Made by a program: the position numbers and the translations under genes. From positions 62,001 through 126,000 of the forward strand of contig NZ_JAIKXF010000091.1 in NCBI RefSeq assembly GCF_024684275.1: a DNA stretch of 64,000 nt. The letters run 5' to 3'. Below the pieces are notes generated by a model, which worked only from the letters and a program-made list of their open reading frames with translations, searched no databases and was not told the origin of the DNA. Origin of the DNA: Ruminococcus sp. GTDB taxonomy: Bacteria; Bacillota_A; Clostridia; Oscillospirales; Ruminococcaceae. Shown one piece after another: positions 1 to 9,829 of this stretch (position 1 is its first letter; every line of letters starts with the position of its first letter).

Positions 1-34
1 AAAAGTAAAAAAGCCCGAGGAAAAACCTCGGGCT
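1..34 (-). terminator. Intrinsic terminator, leftward
   Basis: A 9-bp perfect stem (12-20 with 26-34, GCCCGAGG core) has a 5-nt A loop and is followed on the minus strand by a T-rich run (complement of 1-11). It is the second hairpin beyond ftsZ and probably a backup terminator of the dcw operon. Confidence 0.75.
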
Positions 35-50
35 CAGAGCATATCCATGC

Positions 51-80
51 TCAAACAAAAAGCGGCTCATGTGAGCCGCT
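51..80 (-). terminator. ftsZ / dcw operon terminator
   Basis: Perfect inverted repeat 61-69/72-80 (AGCGGCTCA) lies 14 nt past the ftsZ stop. On the minus strand it is followed by a T-rich tail (complement of 51-60). Confidence 0.75.
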
Positions 81-93
81 CATTATACTTTAA

Positions 94-1236
94 TTAGTTG
101 CCAAGCATCTTGAAGATGTCATCAAGATCGTAATCCTGATTTGAAGCAGCTGGCTTTGCAGGAGCACTTGGTGCGCCGAAGCCAAGACCGTCAATGAGAG
201 GATTGTCGATAGGTATTATATCCTCCTCAGGATTCTCGATTGCTGCGCCCTCAACTGCTGCATCATTAGCAGCGTCCATATCGTCGAAGCCGGCAGCGAT
301 AACTGTGATAGTCATCTCGTCCTGCATATCTTCCTTGAATGCTGTACCGAAGATGAACTCAACACCGTCAGCAGCTGTATCTGTGATCATCTTTGTAGCT
401 GCATCAACATCGGAAGAAAGAATATCCTCTGACATTGCGATATTGATAAGGAGTCTCTTAGCACCCGAGATAGATGTTTCGAGAAGCGGGCTGGAGATAA
501 CTGCATTTGCAGCGTCTCTTGCCTTGTCCTTGCCTGTACCGTGGCCGATAGCCATGTGAGCGTAACCTGCGTTTCTCATAATTGTTGAAACGTCTGCAAA
601 GTCGAGGTTTATGTAGCCCTCTTCTACGATAAGATCAGAAATGCTCTTTACACCTGTCTTGAGCACATCATCTGAAAGTGCAAATGACTGGAGCATTGTA
701 AGCGGCTTATCAAGACCAACGAGAAGTCTCTCATTAGGGATAACGATAAGAGAATCAACATACTTTCTGAGTTCTGCGATACCTCTTTCAGCCTGTGCCA
801 TTTTCTGCTCTCTCTCGAAGAGGAAAGGCTTTGTAACAACAGCAACTGTAAGAATATCCATTTCCTTAGCGATCTTTGCAACAACAGGAGCAGCACCTGT
901 TCCTGTACCGCCGCCCATACCGGCAGTGATAAAGATCATATCAGCACCCTTGAGATGTGTTTCAATCTCGTCGCGGTTCTCCTCAGCACTGCGCTGACCG
1001 ATCTCAGGCTTGTTTCCTGCGCCTCTGCCCTTTGTAAGCTTAGCGCCGATCGGTATCCTTGTAGTAGCCTTAGACTTGTTAAGTGCCTTAGCATCTGTGT
1101 TTATAGCGATATATTCTATATTATTGACACCCGAATCCACCATGCAGTTTACAGCGTTTCCGCCGCCGCCGCCAACACCAATGACCTTAATATTAACATC
1201 GGGTTCGAGTGTTTCCTCATAATTGAAATCTGACAT
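94..1236 (-). CDS. ftsZ: Cell division protein FtsZ
   Basis: Tubulin-like GTPase that polymerises into the cytoplasmic Z ring and recruits the divisome. The protein is 380 aa, the usual length. The N-terminal glycine-rich loop ([13 protein letters not shown]) and the tubulin signature [10 protein letters not shown] are intact. A short acidic and alanine-rich linker leads to the conserved C-terminal peptide ([11 protein letters not shown]), which normally binds FtsA, SepF or ZapA-type partners. AGGAGG lies 7-8 nt before the ATG. It is the last gene of the dcw cluster and also has its own promoter (1307-1335). ftsA is absent next to it, so SepF elsewhere in the genome is the likely membrane tether (inference). 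Confidence 0.98.
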   Translation of the reverse strand: MSDFNYEETLEPDVNIKVIGVGGGGGNAVNCMVDSGVNNIEYIAINTDAKALNKSKATTRIPIGAKLTKGRGAGNKPEIGQRSAEENRDEIETHLKGADMIFITAGMGGGTGTGAAPVVAKIAKEMDILTVAVVTKPFLFEREQKMAQAERGIAELRKYVDSLIVIPNERLLVGLDKPLTMLQSFALSDDVLKTGVKSISDLIVEEGYINLDFADVSTIMRNAGYAHMAIGHGTGKDKARDAANAVISSPLLETSISGAKRLLINIAMSEDILSSDVDAATKMITDTAADGVEFIFGTAFKEDMQDEMTITVIAAGFDDMDAANDAAVEGAAIENPEEDIIPIDNPLIDGLGFGAPSAPAKPAASNQDYDLDDIFKMLGN

Positions 1237-1306
1237 TTGAACTCCTCCTACTATTTATTATCCTTAATTTATCAAATATATATATTAGCCTATAAATACA
1301 CTTTAT

Positions 1307-1335
1307 ATTTTAGCATAATGGCATGATTTTTTCAA
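1307..1335 (-). promoter_or_regulatory. ftsZ promoter
   Basis: On the minus strand, -35 TTGAAA (1330-1335), a 17-nt spacer and -10 TAAAAT (1307-1312). It sits in the 185-bp AT-rich gap between ftsQ and ftsZ, so ftsZ can be transcribed apart from the upstream cell wall genes. Confidence 0.7.
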
Positions 1336-1421
1336 GTCCTAATAAAACATTTTTTATTTTCAGCGAAATAAACAATAACGGGCAGTAAATTTATATCATT
1401 TTTTACACCCTTTAAAGAGGT

Positions 1422-2573
1422 TTACCACTGTCCGCCGGAATTATTGTCATAATTTACCGTATCTCCGCTATTATCAGACCACTGTGTGCTCTGGTCAGTC
1501 CAGCTGTTATCGGCAGTTCCCTGCCCGCTGTCACCGCTCCACTGGCTATTGTCTGTCCACTGGTTATCCTGCTGATAGCTGTTATCGCTCCACTGACTTC
1601 CGTCGTCATAGCCGCTGTAGTCCGTCCACTGCTGTGCGGCAGTTGTAGGCTCGGTAGTACCGCGGTTATTATTGAAATCGTTGAGCACTTCCTCCTGCTT
1701 TGGATCGTGCTCACTCTTTATAACAGGGTAGCCGTATTCATCGGTCATCGGCTGTGTCGTTGGTTCTTCAGCTCCCGGGACCGCAACAGGTCCGTCGCTC
1801 GTTCTGAAGCTGCACTGCTTGGTGCCGATCATGGTAAGATAGCCCTTTTTGCCCTTGACTGTCTCGTCCTGCATTACGGTCTCGGCAAGGTTAAGCTTAT
1901 ATTCTACATCGTTCCAGTTGCCCATTTTGAATATCATGCCGTTCTTGTAATTCACAATGATAGCGTGTTCGTCGCTCATATCAACAGTCATGATACTGTC
2001 ATCATTCTTTGCAGCCATAGTTGATATAAGCTCATGGAAAGCATCATTCTTGTGCTCGTTTTCCGAAGCAGCAGGCTTACCCGGATTATGATCCGCAGGA
2101 TCAAAGCCGTATATGATAGGAAGTCCTTCGGTTATGAAGCCGTTATCCGCAAGTATCTTACCCTTTTTGCTGACGAGAAGCGTACCGTCGCCATAGTTCA
2201 CATTAAAAGCAGGTATACACTTTGTCACTGTGATATCAAGCGATGACGGAAAGTCTCTGTCAACCTTTGCAGTCTCAACATAAAGAAGGCTATCAAGTAT
2301 CATCTGCTCGCTTTTTTCGCAGTCAAGCCTCAGCAGATTGTCTCCCTTGTTTATGCCGGAAGCCGCCACTATCTCTTCAGCGGAGTACATATCCGACTGA
2401 CCTGCCACACGTATTTCATTAATATTGAATAAGAACGTATAGCTTATGGTAATGCCGGCAGTAAGCACCAACAGAAGCACCACAAGACCGTAAACGTTCA
2501 TCATTCGTTTGCGTCGTCTGATACGCTTGCGGCTGTTTTGTCTTTCGACATTTGTTTTTTCGACGTCTTTCAT
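1422..2573 (-). CDS. ftsQ: Cell division protein FtsQ/DivIB
   Basis: Bitopic divisome protein linking FtsL/FtsB-type partners and septal peptidoglycan synthesis. It has a basic cytoplasmic N-terminus (RKRIRRRKR), one membrane helix at about residues 27-49, then an extracellular POTRA-like domain (about 50-120) and the beta domain. The C-terminal 75 or so residues are unusual: a low-complexity Q/W/S/D/N/G tail with repeated QWSD/QWTD units, outside the normal fold. ATG follows AGGAG at good spacing. The gene lies 23 nt after murA in the same direction. Family assignment is firm from position and architecture; the role of the tail is unknown. Confidence 0.88.
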   Translation of the reverse strand: MKDVEKTNVERQNSRKRIRRRKRMMNVYGLVVLLLVLTAGITISYTFLFNINEIRVAGQSDMYSAEEIVAASGINKGDNLLRLDCEKSEQMILDSLLYVETAKVDRDFPSSLDITVTKCIPAFNVNYGDGTLLVSKKGKILADNGFITEGLPIIYGFDPADHNPGKPAASENEHKNDAFHELISTMAAKNDDSIMTVDMSDEHAIIVNYKNGMIFKMGNWNDVEYKLNLAETVMQDETVKGKKGYLTMIGTKQCSFRTSDGPVAVPGAEEPTTQPMTDEYGYPVIKSEHDPKQEEVLNDFNNNRGTTEPTTAAQQWTDYSGYDDGSQWSDNSYQQDNQWTDNSQWSGDSGQGTADNSWTDQSTQWSDNSGDTVNYDNNSGGQW

Positions 2574-2596
2574 ATTTTCTCCTGATTCCTTCCGCC

Positions 2597-3856
2597 TCAG
2601 ACGCGGCGCATATCTCCGCCGAGAAGTCCTACGGCTTCTTCCATTTTTTCATAGCCTCTGTCAATGTGGCAGATACGGCTTATCTCCGAGCGCCCCTCTG
2701 CACAGAGAGCCGCAATGACCATAGCTGCACCGCCCCGCAGGTCGGTAGCCTCAGTATTTGCCCCGTTAAGTCCTTCCCTGCCCTTTATGACAGCGACCTT
2801 GCCCAGCACCTGTATATCCGCACCCATTTTTACAAGAGCGTCGGTATGACGATAGCGGCAGTCGAAGATATTCTCCTCGAAAACACTGGTGCCGTCGGCA
2901 ACACAAAGCGCAGCCATTAACACAGCCTGAGCGTCAGTCGGGAACCCCGGGTGAGGCATTGTCCTTATCCTGTCTCTGACGGCTCTCAGACGCGAACCGC
3001 TGCGAAGGTATATTTTGTTTTCAGATGTATAAATACTGCACCCCGTCTGCTCCAGCACCGATAAAAACGGCTCTGTTTCGGGAACGCAGGCATTTGTAAG
3101 TATCAGCTCGCCCTTAGCCGCCGCCACCATTGAAAGGTAGGTCGCACAGACTATCCTGTCGGGCATTATTGTATATTCACAGCCGTGAAGCTGTTGTTTT
3201 CCGTTAATTATGATACGGCTTTCACCGTCGCCTGCTATATCCGCACCGCAGCTTCGCAGGAAACCGCACAGATCGCATATCTCAGGTTCGCGAGCCGCAT
3301 TGTTTATGACTGTCTCACCATCTGCCGTAACCGCACAGAGTATGATATTTTCAGTTGCACCCACTGAAGGGAATGCAAGGGAGATCTTAGCGCCCTTTGC
3401 TCTGCCTGAGGAAGCCTTGCAGATGATACTTCCGCCGTTTTCACGTATCTCCACTCCCATTTTCCTGAGAGCAGCAAGGTGCATATCTATGGGACGCGGT
3501 CCCAGCTCGCAGCCCCCCGGTACACTGACAGTACACTCACCTGCCCTGCCCAGCATAGCACCCATGAATATGATAGATGAGCGCATTTCGCGCATAAGCT
3601 CCTCGGATATCTCTGTACTTGCAACAGTCTCTGAGTTTATGACTGCGGTATTGCCCTCAAACCTGCATTTACAGCCCACACAGTTCAATATCCTTGCGGC
3701 TGCATAAACGTCGGTAAGCTTGGGACAGCTGTGCAGCGTACAATCGCCGCAGCACAGGAGCGCCGCCGCCATTATTGGCAGGGAGCTGTTTTTGCTGCCC
3801 TGTAAGGCAAGCTCACCGCAAAGGCGTCTGCCGCCTGTAATAACAAATTTCTGCAT
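2597..3856 (-). CDS. murA: UDP-GlcNAc 1-carboxyvinyltransferase MurA
   Basis: First committed step of peptidoglycan synthesis: transfer of enolpyruvate from PEP to UDP-GlcNAc in the cytoplasm. The EPSP-synthase-like double domain spans the whole protein (419 aa). The KNS motif near residue 22 binds substrate. The catalytic cysteine is present in the loop PGGCELGPRP (about residue 116), so the enzyme should be fosfomycin sensitive. Two ATGs are adjacent; the second (3856) is 7 nt from the GAGG ribosome site and is preferred over the one at 3859. The gene sits between the alpha/beta hydrolase and ftsQ in the dcw operon. Confidence 0.95.
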   Translation of the reverse strand: MQKFVITGGRRLCGELALQGSKNSSLPIMAAALLCCGDCTLHSCPKLTDVYAAARILNCVGCKCRFEGNTAVINSETVASTEISEELMREMRSSIIFMGAMLGRAGECTVSVPGGCELGPRPIDMHLAALRKMGVEIRENGGSIICKASSGRAKGAKISLAFPSVGATENIILCAVTADGETVINNAAREPEICDLCGFLRSCGADIAGDGESRIIINGKQQLHGCEYTIMPDRIVCATYLSMVAAAKGELILTNACVPETEPFLSVLEQTGCSIYTSENKIYLRSGSRLRAVRDRIRTMPHPGFPTDAQAVLMAALCVADGTSVFEENIFDCRYRHTDALVKMGADIQVLGKVAVIKGREGLNGANTEATDLRGGAAMVIAALCAEGRSEISRICHIDRGYEKMEEAVGLLGGDMRRV

Positions 3857-3908
3857 CATACCACCTCACAGCATTTTTATGTATTGTATGCTGTAAGAGG
3901 TTTTTCTG

Positions 3909-4787
3909 TTACTTCTGTGATATATTATGCTTTATGAGAAATCTGTCAAATGTCTCAGACATCTCATCAGGAATAACGGCATACATAAAGTGTCCCTTGT
4001 CGGATAGGTGCACCTCTCCGCTGCATTTCTCAGCGTATTCAGTTCCCGCCTGCCGCCATGAGATATTTTTGGCAAGGGTTTTCATGTCGCTTATGAAAAA
4101 ACAGCATGGACATTTCAAAATGCCAGTACTCTGCGCTTTACGCGCATTTTCTGTCATCTGGATCCCTTCGTCGGCATACTCGCCGTGCGCGATGTTTTTA
4201 TAAAACAATTCACGGTATATCTTCTTTTCATCATCGGTAAGCTCACTGCCGCTGAGAAGTCCCGATACATTTTCAAGCCTGTTTTTCAGCAGCTTCGTTA
4301 TAAATCCGCCTTTTGCTACCTTTTCCATGAGCTTAGCCTGTTTTTTCACCATACCGCAGCGCTTTTCCTCACCGACTTCTTCAGCCTGCTTAACAGCCAT
4401 ATCAGGTATGCCCATATCCATACTGAGCACGGCTTTCACCTCATCGGGATATGTATTCGCCCAGTATACAGCCTCAAATCCTGAGTAAGAATGCGCAGCA
4501 AGCACGTATGGCGGTTCAAGACCTGCCTTACGCAGTGCTTCTCTGTCCTCAGAAACGAGATTTTCAATAGTGCGCGGAGTTTTTGCACTGCCGCTGAAAC
4601 CATAGCCTGCCTTCTCAATAACCGCAATGCGGTATTTCGCTGACATTCTTCTATATATCGGCTTATACTCAAGCACTGGACAGGTTACGCCGTTGCCTGC
4701 CATAAATACTATGGTAACTTCGCCACCGCCCTCTGTATAGACATTTAGAGCGGTATCGCCGACCTTTACTTTGTTTTCGTAGTTCAT
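3909..4787 (-). CDS. Alpha/beta hydrolase inside the dcw cluster
   Basis: A 292-aa cytoplasmic alpha/beta-hydrolase with no signal peptide. The likely triad is Ser100 in the nucleophile elbow LAAHSYSG, an acid near Asp234 (or Asp124) and His266 in KGHFMYA. It has an oxyanion region MAGNG near residue 30. The start codon overlaps the murG stop as ATGA, so it is translationally coupled to murG; murA follows 52 nt downstream. The substrate cannot be told from sequence. This gene is not a usual member of the dcw cluster, and its tight coupling suggests either a wall or lipid-related role or a passenger gene (inference). Confidence 0.85.
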   Translation of the reverse strand: MNYENKVKVGDTALNVYTEGGGEVTIVFMAGNGVTCPVLEYKPIYRRMSAKYRIAVIEKAGYGFSGSAKTPRTIENLVSEDREALRKAGLEPPYVLAAHSYSGFEAVYWANTYPDEVKAVLSMDMGIPDMAVKQAEEVGEEKRCGMVKKQAKLMEKVAKGGFITKLLKNRLENVSGLLSGSELTDDEKKIYRELFYKNIAHGEYADEGIQMTENARKAQSTGILKCPCCFFISDMKTLAKNISWRQAGTEYAEKCSGEVHLSDKGHFMYAVIPDEMSETFDRFLIKHNISQK

Positions 4788-5917
4788 TTTTTTCTCTTTT
4801 CAATAAGCTTATCAATTACTGCCAATATTCTCTCATTTGTATCTGTAAGGTGGAGCTTTGCCGCACTTGCGGACATTTCCTTTACCTTTGCCGAGTCATT
4901 GTATAGCTTTTCTATCTCGGCTATCATTTTCTCGTTGGTAACATCCTTCTGCTCGATAACTACAGCAGATCCTGCATTTCCGAGCACCATAGCATTATGA
5001 TACTGGTGATTTCCTGCAACGATAGGAGACGGAATAAGTATTGAAGCCTTTCCTGCGGCTTCAAGCTCAGCAAGGGTAGAAGCTCCCGAGCGGCAGATAA
5101 CAAGGTCAGCCGCCGCAAGACATACGTCCATATCGTTTATGTACTCGGTTATACGCAGACGGTCGCTTTTCAGCGGTATACCAGCGGCTTTCATAGCCTG
5201 ATGGAAGGTCTCCTTCCCCATGCCGCCGTAGCCGTGAATGTGGTTTATAGCCAGCTTTTTGCCTGTGTGCCACTTGATGACCTCGGTCATGGTATCGTTG
5301 ATACAGCCTGCACCGAGACTTCCGCCGAATGAGAGTATTGTAAAGCTGTCGTCGAAGCCCAGCTTCTTTCTTGCCTCATCGCGGCTCATGGTATTGATAT
5401 TGCTTCTTACGGGGAGCCCCGTAACGCTGTACTCGAACTTGCTACTGTCCATGAATTTCAGAGCTTCCTCAACGGTCAGCATAACGTAGTCAACCTCTTT
5501 CGAGAGGAGCTTGTTTGTCACGCCCGGGTAGGCATTCTGTTCATGGATAGCAGTAGGGATACCCATTCTTGCTGCCTTGCGGATAACGGGACCTGCCGCA
5601 TAGCCGCCTGTGCCGATAGCTATATCGGGCTTGAAGCCCTCGATTATCTGCTTTGCCCTCTTTCCGGAGGTCACAAGATAGGCAAGTGCCTTAGCATTCC
5701 TGCCGATATTTTCAAGGGATATTTTTCTCTGAAAGCCTGCCACCTTGATAGTTTCAAGCTTATAGCCTGCCTTCGGTACAAGCTTTGACTCCATACCCTT
5801 TGGAGTACCTGCAAACAGGAACTCTGCATCGGGATATTTGCTTTTTATTATATCAGCAATGGCAAGACCTGGATTTATATGACCGCCTGTGCCTCCGCAG
5901 GCAATTAGAACTCTCAT
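4784..5917 (-). CDS. murG: MurG, lipid II-forming GlcNAc transferase
   Basis: Transfers GlcNAc from UDP-GlcNAc to lipid I on the inner face of the membrane, giving lipid II. It is 377 aa, the normal size, with the N-terminal GGTGGHINPGLA loop of GT28 enzymes and a C-terminal UDP-GlcNAc-binding half that includes the SGASTLAELEAAGK stretch. AAGGAG precedes the ATG. The start lies only 2 nt after the ftsW stop, and the gene ends in an ATGA overlap with the hydrolase, so this is a tight operon. Confidence 0.97.
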   Translation of the reverse strand: MRVLIACGGTGGHINPGLAIADIIKSKYPDAEFLFAGTPKGMESKLVPKAGYKLETIKVAGFQRKISLENIGRNAKALAYLVTSGKRAKQIIEGFKPDIAIGTGGYAAGPVIRKAARMGIPTAIHEQNAYPGVTNKLLSKEVDYVMLTVEEALKFMDSSKFEYSVTGLPVRSNINTMSRDEARKKLGFDDSFTILSFGGSLGAGCINDTMTEVIKWHTGKKLAINHIHGYGGMGKETFHQAMKAAGIPLKSDRLRITEYINDMDVCLAAADLVICRSGASTLAELEAAGKASILIPSPIVAGNHQYHNAMVLGNAGSAVVIEQKDVTNEKMIAEIEKLYNDSAKVKEMSASAAKLHLTDTNERILAVIDKLIEKRKK

Positions 5918-5919
5918 GC

Positions 5920-7200
5920 TTATGCTCCTTTCGGCTCAGCCTTTGGACTGGTCTGTGCCGGTTTCTTAGTCTTTTTCTGCTTAGGCTTTTCATCGGGATA
6001 ATATCTGTGCTGAGATATATTCAGCATGATACCCATTTCAGCCAGCTGCATTATAAGTGCCGTACCTCCGTAGCTGAAAAACGGAAGGCTGATACCTGTA
6101 TTCGGTATGAGATTGCTTACAACAGCAAGGTTGAGGACAGTCTGTATGCCTATCTGAGTAGTGATACCAACTGCAATGAGCATACCAAAGCGGTCCTTGC
6201 AGCGGACTGCGATAGAATAGCCTTCAACTATAAGAAGGAAGAATACGATTATTATCGCAAGAGCGCCTGCGAAGCCAAGCTCCTCGCAGACAATTGGGAA
6301 AACAAAGTCGTTCTTTGTCTCGGGGAGGTAGAGATACTTCTGACGGGAGTTGCCCAGTCCGAGACCGAAAAGTCCGCCCGAGCCAATAGCGATAAGTGAG
6401 TTTGCAGTCTGCCATGTATCGCCCAGCTTATCAGCAAATGGGTTCTGCCATGACTTTATACGAACAGCAACATAGCTTCCCGGGACCTGTGCCTGCCATG
6501 AGATATAGGCAATCGCCAGTCCAAGAACTGCTGCACCGAGACCAATGAAGTATTTCTTGTTTACTCCGCCGCAGAGTATCAAAGCTACGGCGATAGTGCT
6601 GATAAGAATGATACCCGAGATGTGCTTCTCAAGACCTATGAGCAGCACATACAAGCCCAGGATCACCGAATACTTGATGATACCGGTCTTGAAGGTATTC
6701 ATCTTCTTACCGTCGCGCTCCATGCTGTAGGCAAAGAATATGATGAGTGCCAGCTTCGCCACCTCAGACGGCTGAAGATTGAGAGGACCAATATCTATCC
6801 AGCGCCGTGCGCCCATTGAACCGCCCTCATCGTTACCTATAAAAAGAACGGCTATCAGCAGTGCTGCGCCGATTATATACATAAGACTTGCGATATTGAG
6901 CTTTTTAAGTATCGGAAGCTTCAGGTTCTTGAAGTTATGATAGTCCATTTTCATAAAAAAAAGCATAGCGACAAAGCCGATAATGGCATTTTTCGCTTGT
7001 TTTTTTGCATAAAACAGACCGTCGCCGCCGTGCTCGCTGTATGCCCACGCATAGCTTGCCGAGGACATCATTACGATACCCACTACAAGCAGTATCATAA
7101 CATAAGCGAAGAACGAAAGGCTCAGGTCTCCCCGCTTGCCGCCCGAAAATGGATTATACTTGGCAAAGCGGCTTTTTGTCTGTGAATTGCTTGACGCCAT
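5920..7200 (-). CDS. ftsW: FtsW, septal SEDS glycosyltransferase
   Basis: Polytopic SEDS peptidoglycan polymerase of the divisome, partner of the class B PBP encoded upstream (spoVD/ftsI). The 426-aa protein has about ten hydrophobic segments and the conserved SEDS stretches GARRWIDIG, LQPSEVAKLALI, LPETKNDFVFP and GISLPFFSYGG. It ends in a lysine/proline-rich cytoplasmic tail. AAGGAG lies 7 nt before the ATG. Position between mraY and murG supports FtsW rather than RodA or SpoVE; no second SEDS gene is in the window. Confidence 0.93.
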   Translation of the reverse strand: MASSNSQTKSRFAKYNPFSGGKRGDLSLSFFAYVMILLVVGIVMMSSASYAWAYSEHGGDGLFYAKKQAKNAIIGFVAMLFFMKMDYHNFKNLKLPILKKLNIASLMYIIGAALLIAVLFIGNDEGGSMGARRWIDIGPLNLQPSEVAKLALIIFFAYSMERDGKKMNTFKTGIIKYSVILGLYVLLIGLEKHISGIILISTIAVALILCGGVNKKYFIGLGAAVLGLAIAYISWQAQVPGSYVAVRIKSWQNPFADKLGDTWQTANSLIAIGSGGLFGLGLGNSRQKYLYLPETKNDFVFPIVCEELGFAGALAIIIVFFLLIVEGYSIAVRCKDRFGMLIAVGITTQIGIQTVLNLAVVSNLIPNTGISLPFFSYGGTALIMQLAEMGIMLNISQHRYYPDEKPKQKKTKKPAQTSPKAEPKGA

Positions 7201-7224
7201 TTTTTCTCCTTAAATATATGGGAT

Positions 7225-8262
7225 TCAGAAAACTAACAGTGTAATTATGCCCAGAACTCCGAAAATAATGCCGCAGAGCGAGAAAGTTATCACTATTTTG
7301 TACTCGCTGAAGCCGCTCATCTCAAAGTGGTGGTGGATAGGTGTCATCTTGAAGATACGCTTGCCCTCTCCGTACTTCTTCTTTGTGTACTTGAAATAGC
7401 TGACCTGTATAACAACAGAAAGCGCCTCGATGATGTACACGAGAGCAACAAGAAGAAGCAGCAGGTGCTTGTGAAGTATAAGTCCTATGCCTGTTACGGC
7501 TGCACCGAGAAACATCGAACCGGTATCACCCATGAAGCACTTTGCCGGATTGAGATTCCAGAGCAGGAAACCAAGACAGCCGCCTGCAAGTGCCATAGTG
7601 AAGCAGGTCATCTCGTTCTGTTTAAGGATAGAGCAGCATACGGTGAATATCAGCATAGCTACAAATGTCACCGAGCCGCAGAGTCCGTCTACTCCGTCTG
7701 TGAGGTTTACCGCGTTTGTAAGGTAAATTATCACAGGTATCATCAATATATAATAGAATATTCCCAGTGAGGGGCTTTTCCAGAAGCCCAGGTCGATACT
7801 TGCAGCACCGTCACCGAAGAAGTGTACCGCAGCAAGAAAGCCCACGGATACAACTAACTGTAAGGCTATTTTCTGCCATGCTGTAAGTCCGTCGTTGTTC
7901 TTTCTGGCAACCTTTGTATAGTCATCGATAAAGCCGATAACGCCGAATGCTGCGGAGAAAAGCAATACCGCCAGCAGCAGATAAAACGGCTTGAAGCTCG
8001 CCTTATCCGTTGTGTCAACTCCTGTTTTCCACCTGTATATCCAATATCCTGCAATAGAAGTTATCACAGTTGAGATTATGAACATGAATCCGCCCATTGT
8101 GGGAGTTCCCTGTTTTTTCTCATGCCACTTAGGGCCGTCAACGGTCTTTATGGGCTGACCGAATTTTATCTTATGCAAGAAGGGTACAAGGAATATACCC
8201 GAAACTCCTGCAATAACGAATGATAAAAGTGCAGTTACAAGATTTATGATCCAGAAAGACAT
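7225..8262 (-). CDS. mraY: MraY, phospho-MurNAc-pentapeptide transferase
   Basis: Integral membrane enzyme that makes lipid I from UDP-MurNAc-pentapeptide and undecaprenyl phosphate. The family motifs are present: GTPTMGG near the N-terminus, the catalytic GFIDDYTK, NLTDGVDGL, and the His-rich PIHHHFE near the C-terminus. The protein is 345 aa with about ten membrane segments. GGAG lies about 12 nt before the ATG, a little long. In many relatives murF lies before mraY; here murE is directly upstream with a 20-nt gap and murF is missing. Confidence 0.97.
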   Translation of the reverse strand: MSFWIINLVTALLSFVIAGVSGIFLVPFLHKIKFGQPIKTVDGPKWHEKKQGTPTMGGFMFIISTVITSIAGYWIYRWKTGVDTTDKASFKPFYLLLAVLLFSAAFGVIGFIDDYTKVARKNNDGLTAWQKIALQLVVSVGFLAAVHFFGDGAASIDLGFWKSPSLGIFYYILMIPVIIYLTNAVNLTDGVDGLCGSVTFVAMLIFTVCCSILKQNEMTCFTMALAGGCLGFLLWNLNPAKCFMGDTGSMFLGAAVTGIGLILHKHLLLLLVALVYIIEALSVVIQVSYFKYTKKKYGEGKRIFKMTPIHHHFEMSGFSEYKIVITFSLCGIIFGVLGIITLLVF

Positions 8263-8282
8263 TTAAAATAACAACTCCAGTT

Positions 8283-9722
8283 TTATTTATTGAGGAGCTT
8301 CAGACCTTCAGCGACTATCTCACGCTCGTCGAAGTGTATGTGCTCCATGCCTGCAAGTATCTGATAATCCTCATGCCCCTTGCCGGCAAGTACTATTATA
8401 TCACCTTTCTCAGCAATTTTCAAGGCATGAAAAATCGCTTCTTTTCTGTCAACTACAACATCATAGTTCACATCTGAACCTTCAAGCCCTGCAAGAATAT
8501 CCTTGATGATAGCCTCAGGCTCCTCATTTCGGGGATTATCCGATGTAACAATGAGCTTATCGGCATATTTTGCAGCAGCTCTTGCCATTTTCGGGCGCTT
8601 AGCCGCGTCGCGGTTACCTCCGCAGCCGAAAAGGCAGATAAGGTCGTTTTCCGTGTATTCCCTGACGCTTCTGAGAATATTTTCAAGAGCATCGGGAGTA
8701 TGTGCATAGTCGCAGATAACAGTAAAGTCACGGCCTGTAGGTATTACCTCACAGCGTCCCTTTACTCCATTATATTCCTCAACAGCAGGGATAATATTCT
8801 CAATAGTGAGACCTGCTTCGAGACAGGCAGCAATTGCCGCCGTAATATTCGATACATTGAAAAGTCCCGGCATTCTCGTCTTTACAAGATGAGACTTATC
8901 ACCGTTGCAGAACCAGAAGCTTGAACCAGTGGACTTTATTTTTATTCCGTCGGCATAAAAATCCGCATTTTCTCTGACGCTGAATCCCAATCTCTTGCAG
9001 TTCACCTCGCCGAACAGCCTTCTGCCGTAGTCGTCGTCCGCATTGATAACAGCGCAGTCACATATGTCAAAGAGCATTTTCTTTGCCTGATAGTACTCCT
9101 CCATATCCTTGTGGTAATCAAGATGATCCTGCGTAAGATTAGTGAACACAGCCACATCAAAGTATGACGAGCCTATCCTGTACTGACACAGACCGAAGGA
9201 GGAGACCTCCATGACAACATACTCACATCCCGCATCTGCCATTTTTGCCAGCAGCCCCATGAAATCATACGCCATCGGAGTTGTGTTGTCGGTGTGGAGT
9301 ATCTCATCTCCTATTTCGTTCTGTATCGTACCTACGAGCCCCGTTTTATGCCCGTTCCTCATAAGGATATGCTTTATTACATTAGTGATAGTAGTTTTTC
9401 CGTTAGTTCCCGTAACACCTATCATTTTCAGTCTGCGCTCAGGATGGCCGAACCATGCAGAACAAATCTGACCGTAGAGCTTTCTGGAGTTTTCAGTGAT
9501 TATCTGTCTGTCTCCGAGCCCGAGATCGCGCTCACACACTACAGCTGCTGCGCCTTTTTCCAGCATTTCCGCTGCCGCTGTGTGTCCGTCGAAGCTGCCG
9601 CCCTTTACGCATACAAAGAGGCTTCCCTCGGTGACCTTGCGTGTATCGTCCGTGACAGAGCTTATCTCGGTATCGCCTATAGCAGTAACGGCGTTGTTTT
9701 CGATAAGATCGCGTAATTTCAT
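8283..9722 (-). CDS. murE: MurE, meso-DAP-adding Mur ligase
   Basis: ATP-dependent ligase adding the third stem-peptide residue to UDP-MurNAc-L-Ala-D-Glu. The ATP loop GTNGKTT and the Mur ligase central and C-terminal domains are present in 479 aa. The substrate motif reads DNPR (SDNPRNEEP), which in this family marks meso-diaminopimelate rather than lysine. AGGAGG precedes the ATG. It lies between spoVD and mraY in the dcw cluster. Confidence 0.97.
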   Translation of the reverse strand: MKLRDLIENNAVTAIGDTEISSVTDDTRKVTEGSLFVCVKGGSFDGHTAAAEMLEKGAAAVVCERDLGLGDRQIITENSRKLYGQICSAWFGHPERRLKMIGVTGTNGKTTITNVIKHILMRNGHKTGLVGTIQNEIGDEILHTDNTTPMAYDFMGLLAKMADAGCEYVVMEVSSFGLCQYRIGSSYFDVAVFTNLTQDHLDYHKDMEEYYQAKKMLFDICDCAVINADDDYGRRLFGEVNCKRLGFSVRENADFYADGIKIKSTGSSFWFCNGDKSHLVKTRMPGLFNVSNITAAIAACLEAGLTIENIIPAVEEYNGVKGRCEVIPTGRDFTVICDYAHTPDALENILRSVREYTENDLICLFGCGGNRDAAKRPKMARAAAKYADKLIVTSDNPRNEEPEAIIKDILAGLEGSDVNYDVVVDRKEAIFHALKIAEKGDIIVLAGKGHEDYQILAGMEHIHFDEREIVAEGLKLLNK

Positions 9723-9829
9723 TATGTCTGCCTCCTGTTCTTTTTTTGTTAAATATTAATTATTTCTATCTGTTTCAACGTATATGCATTGAAAAATATG
9801 ACTTTTGGGAGCATATATAGAGAGTATTT

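Noticed and set aside
5785..6399. A 204-aa plus-strand frame across murG and ftsW
   Set aside because: It is shadow coding opposite conserved genes, with no supporting motif.
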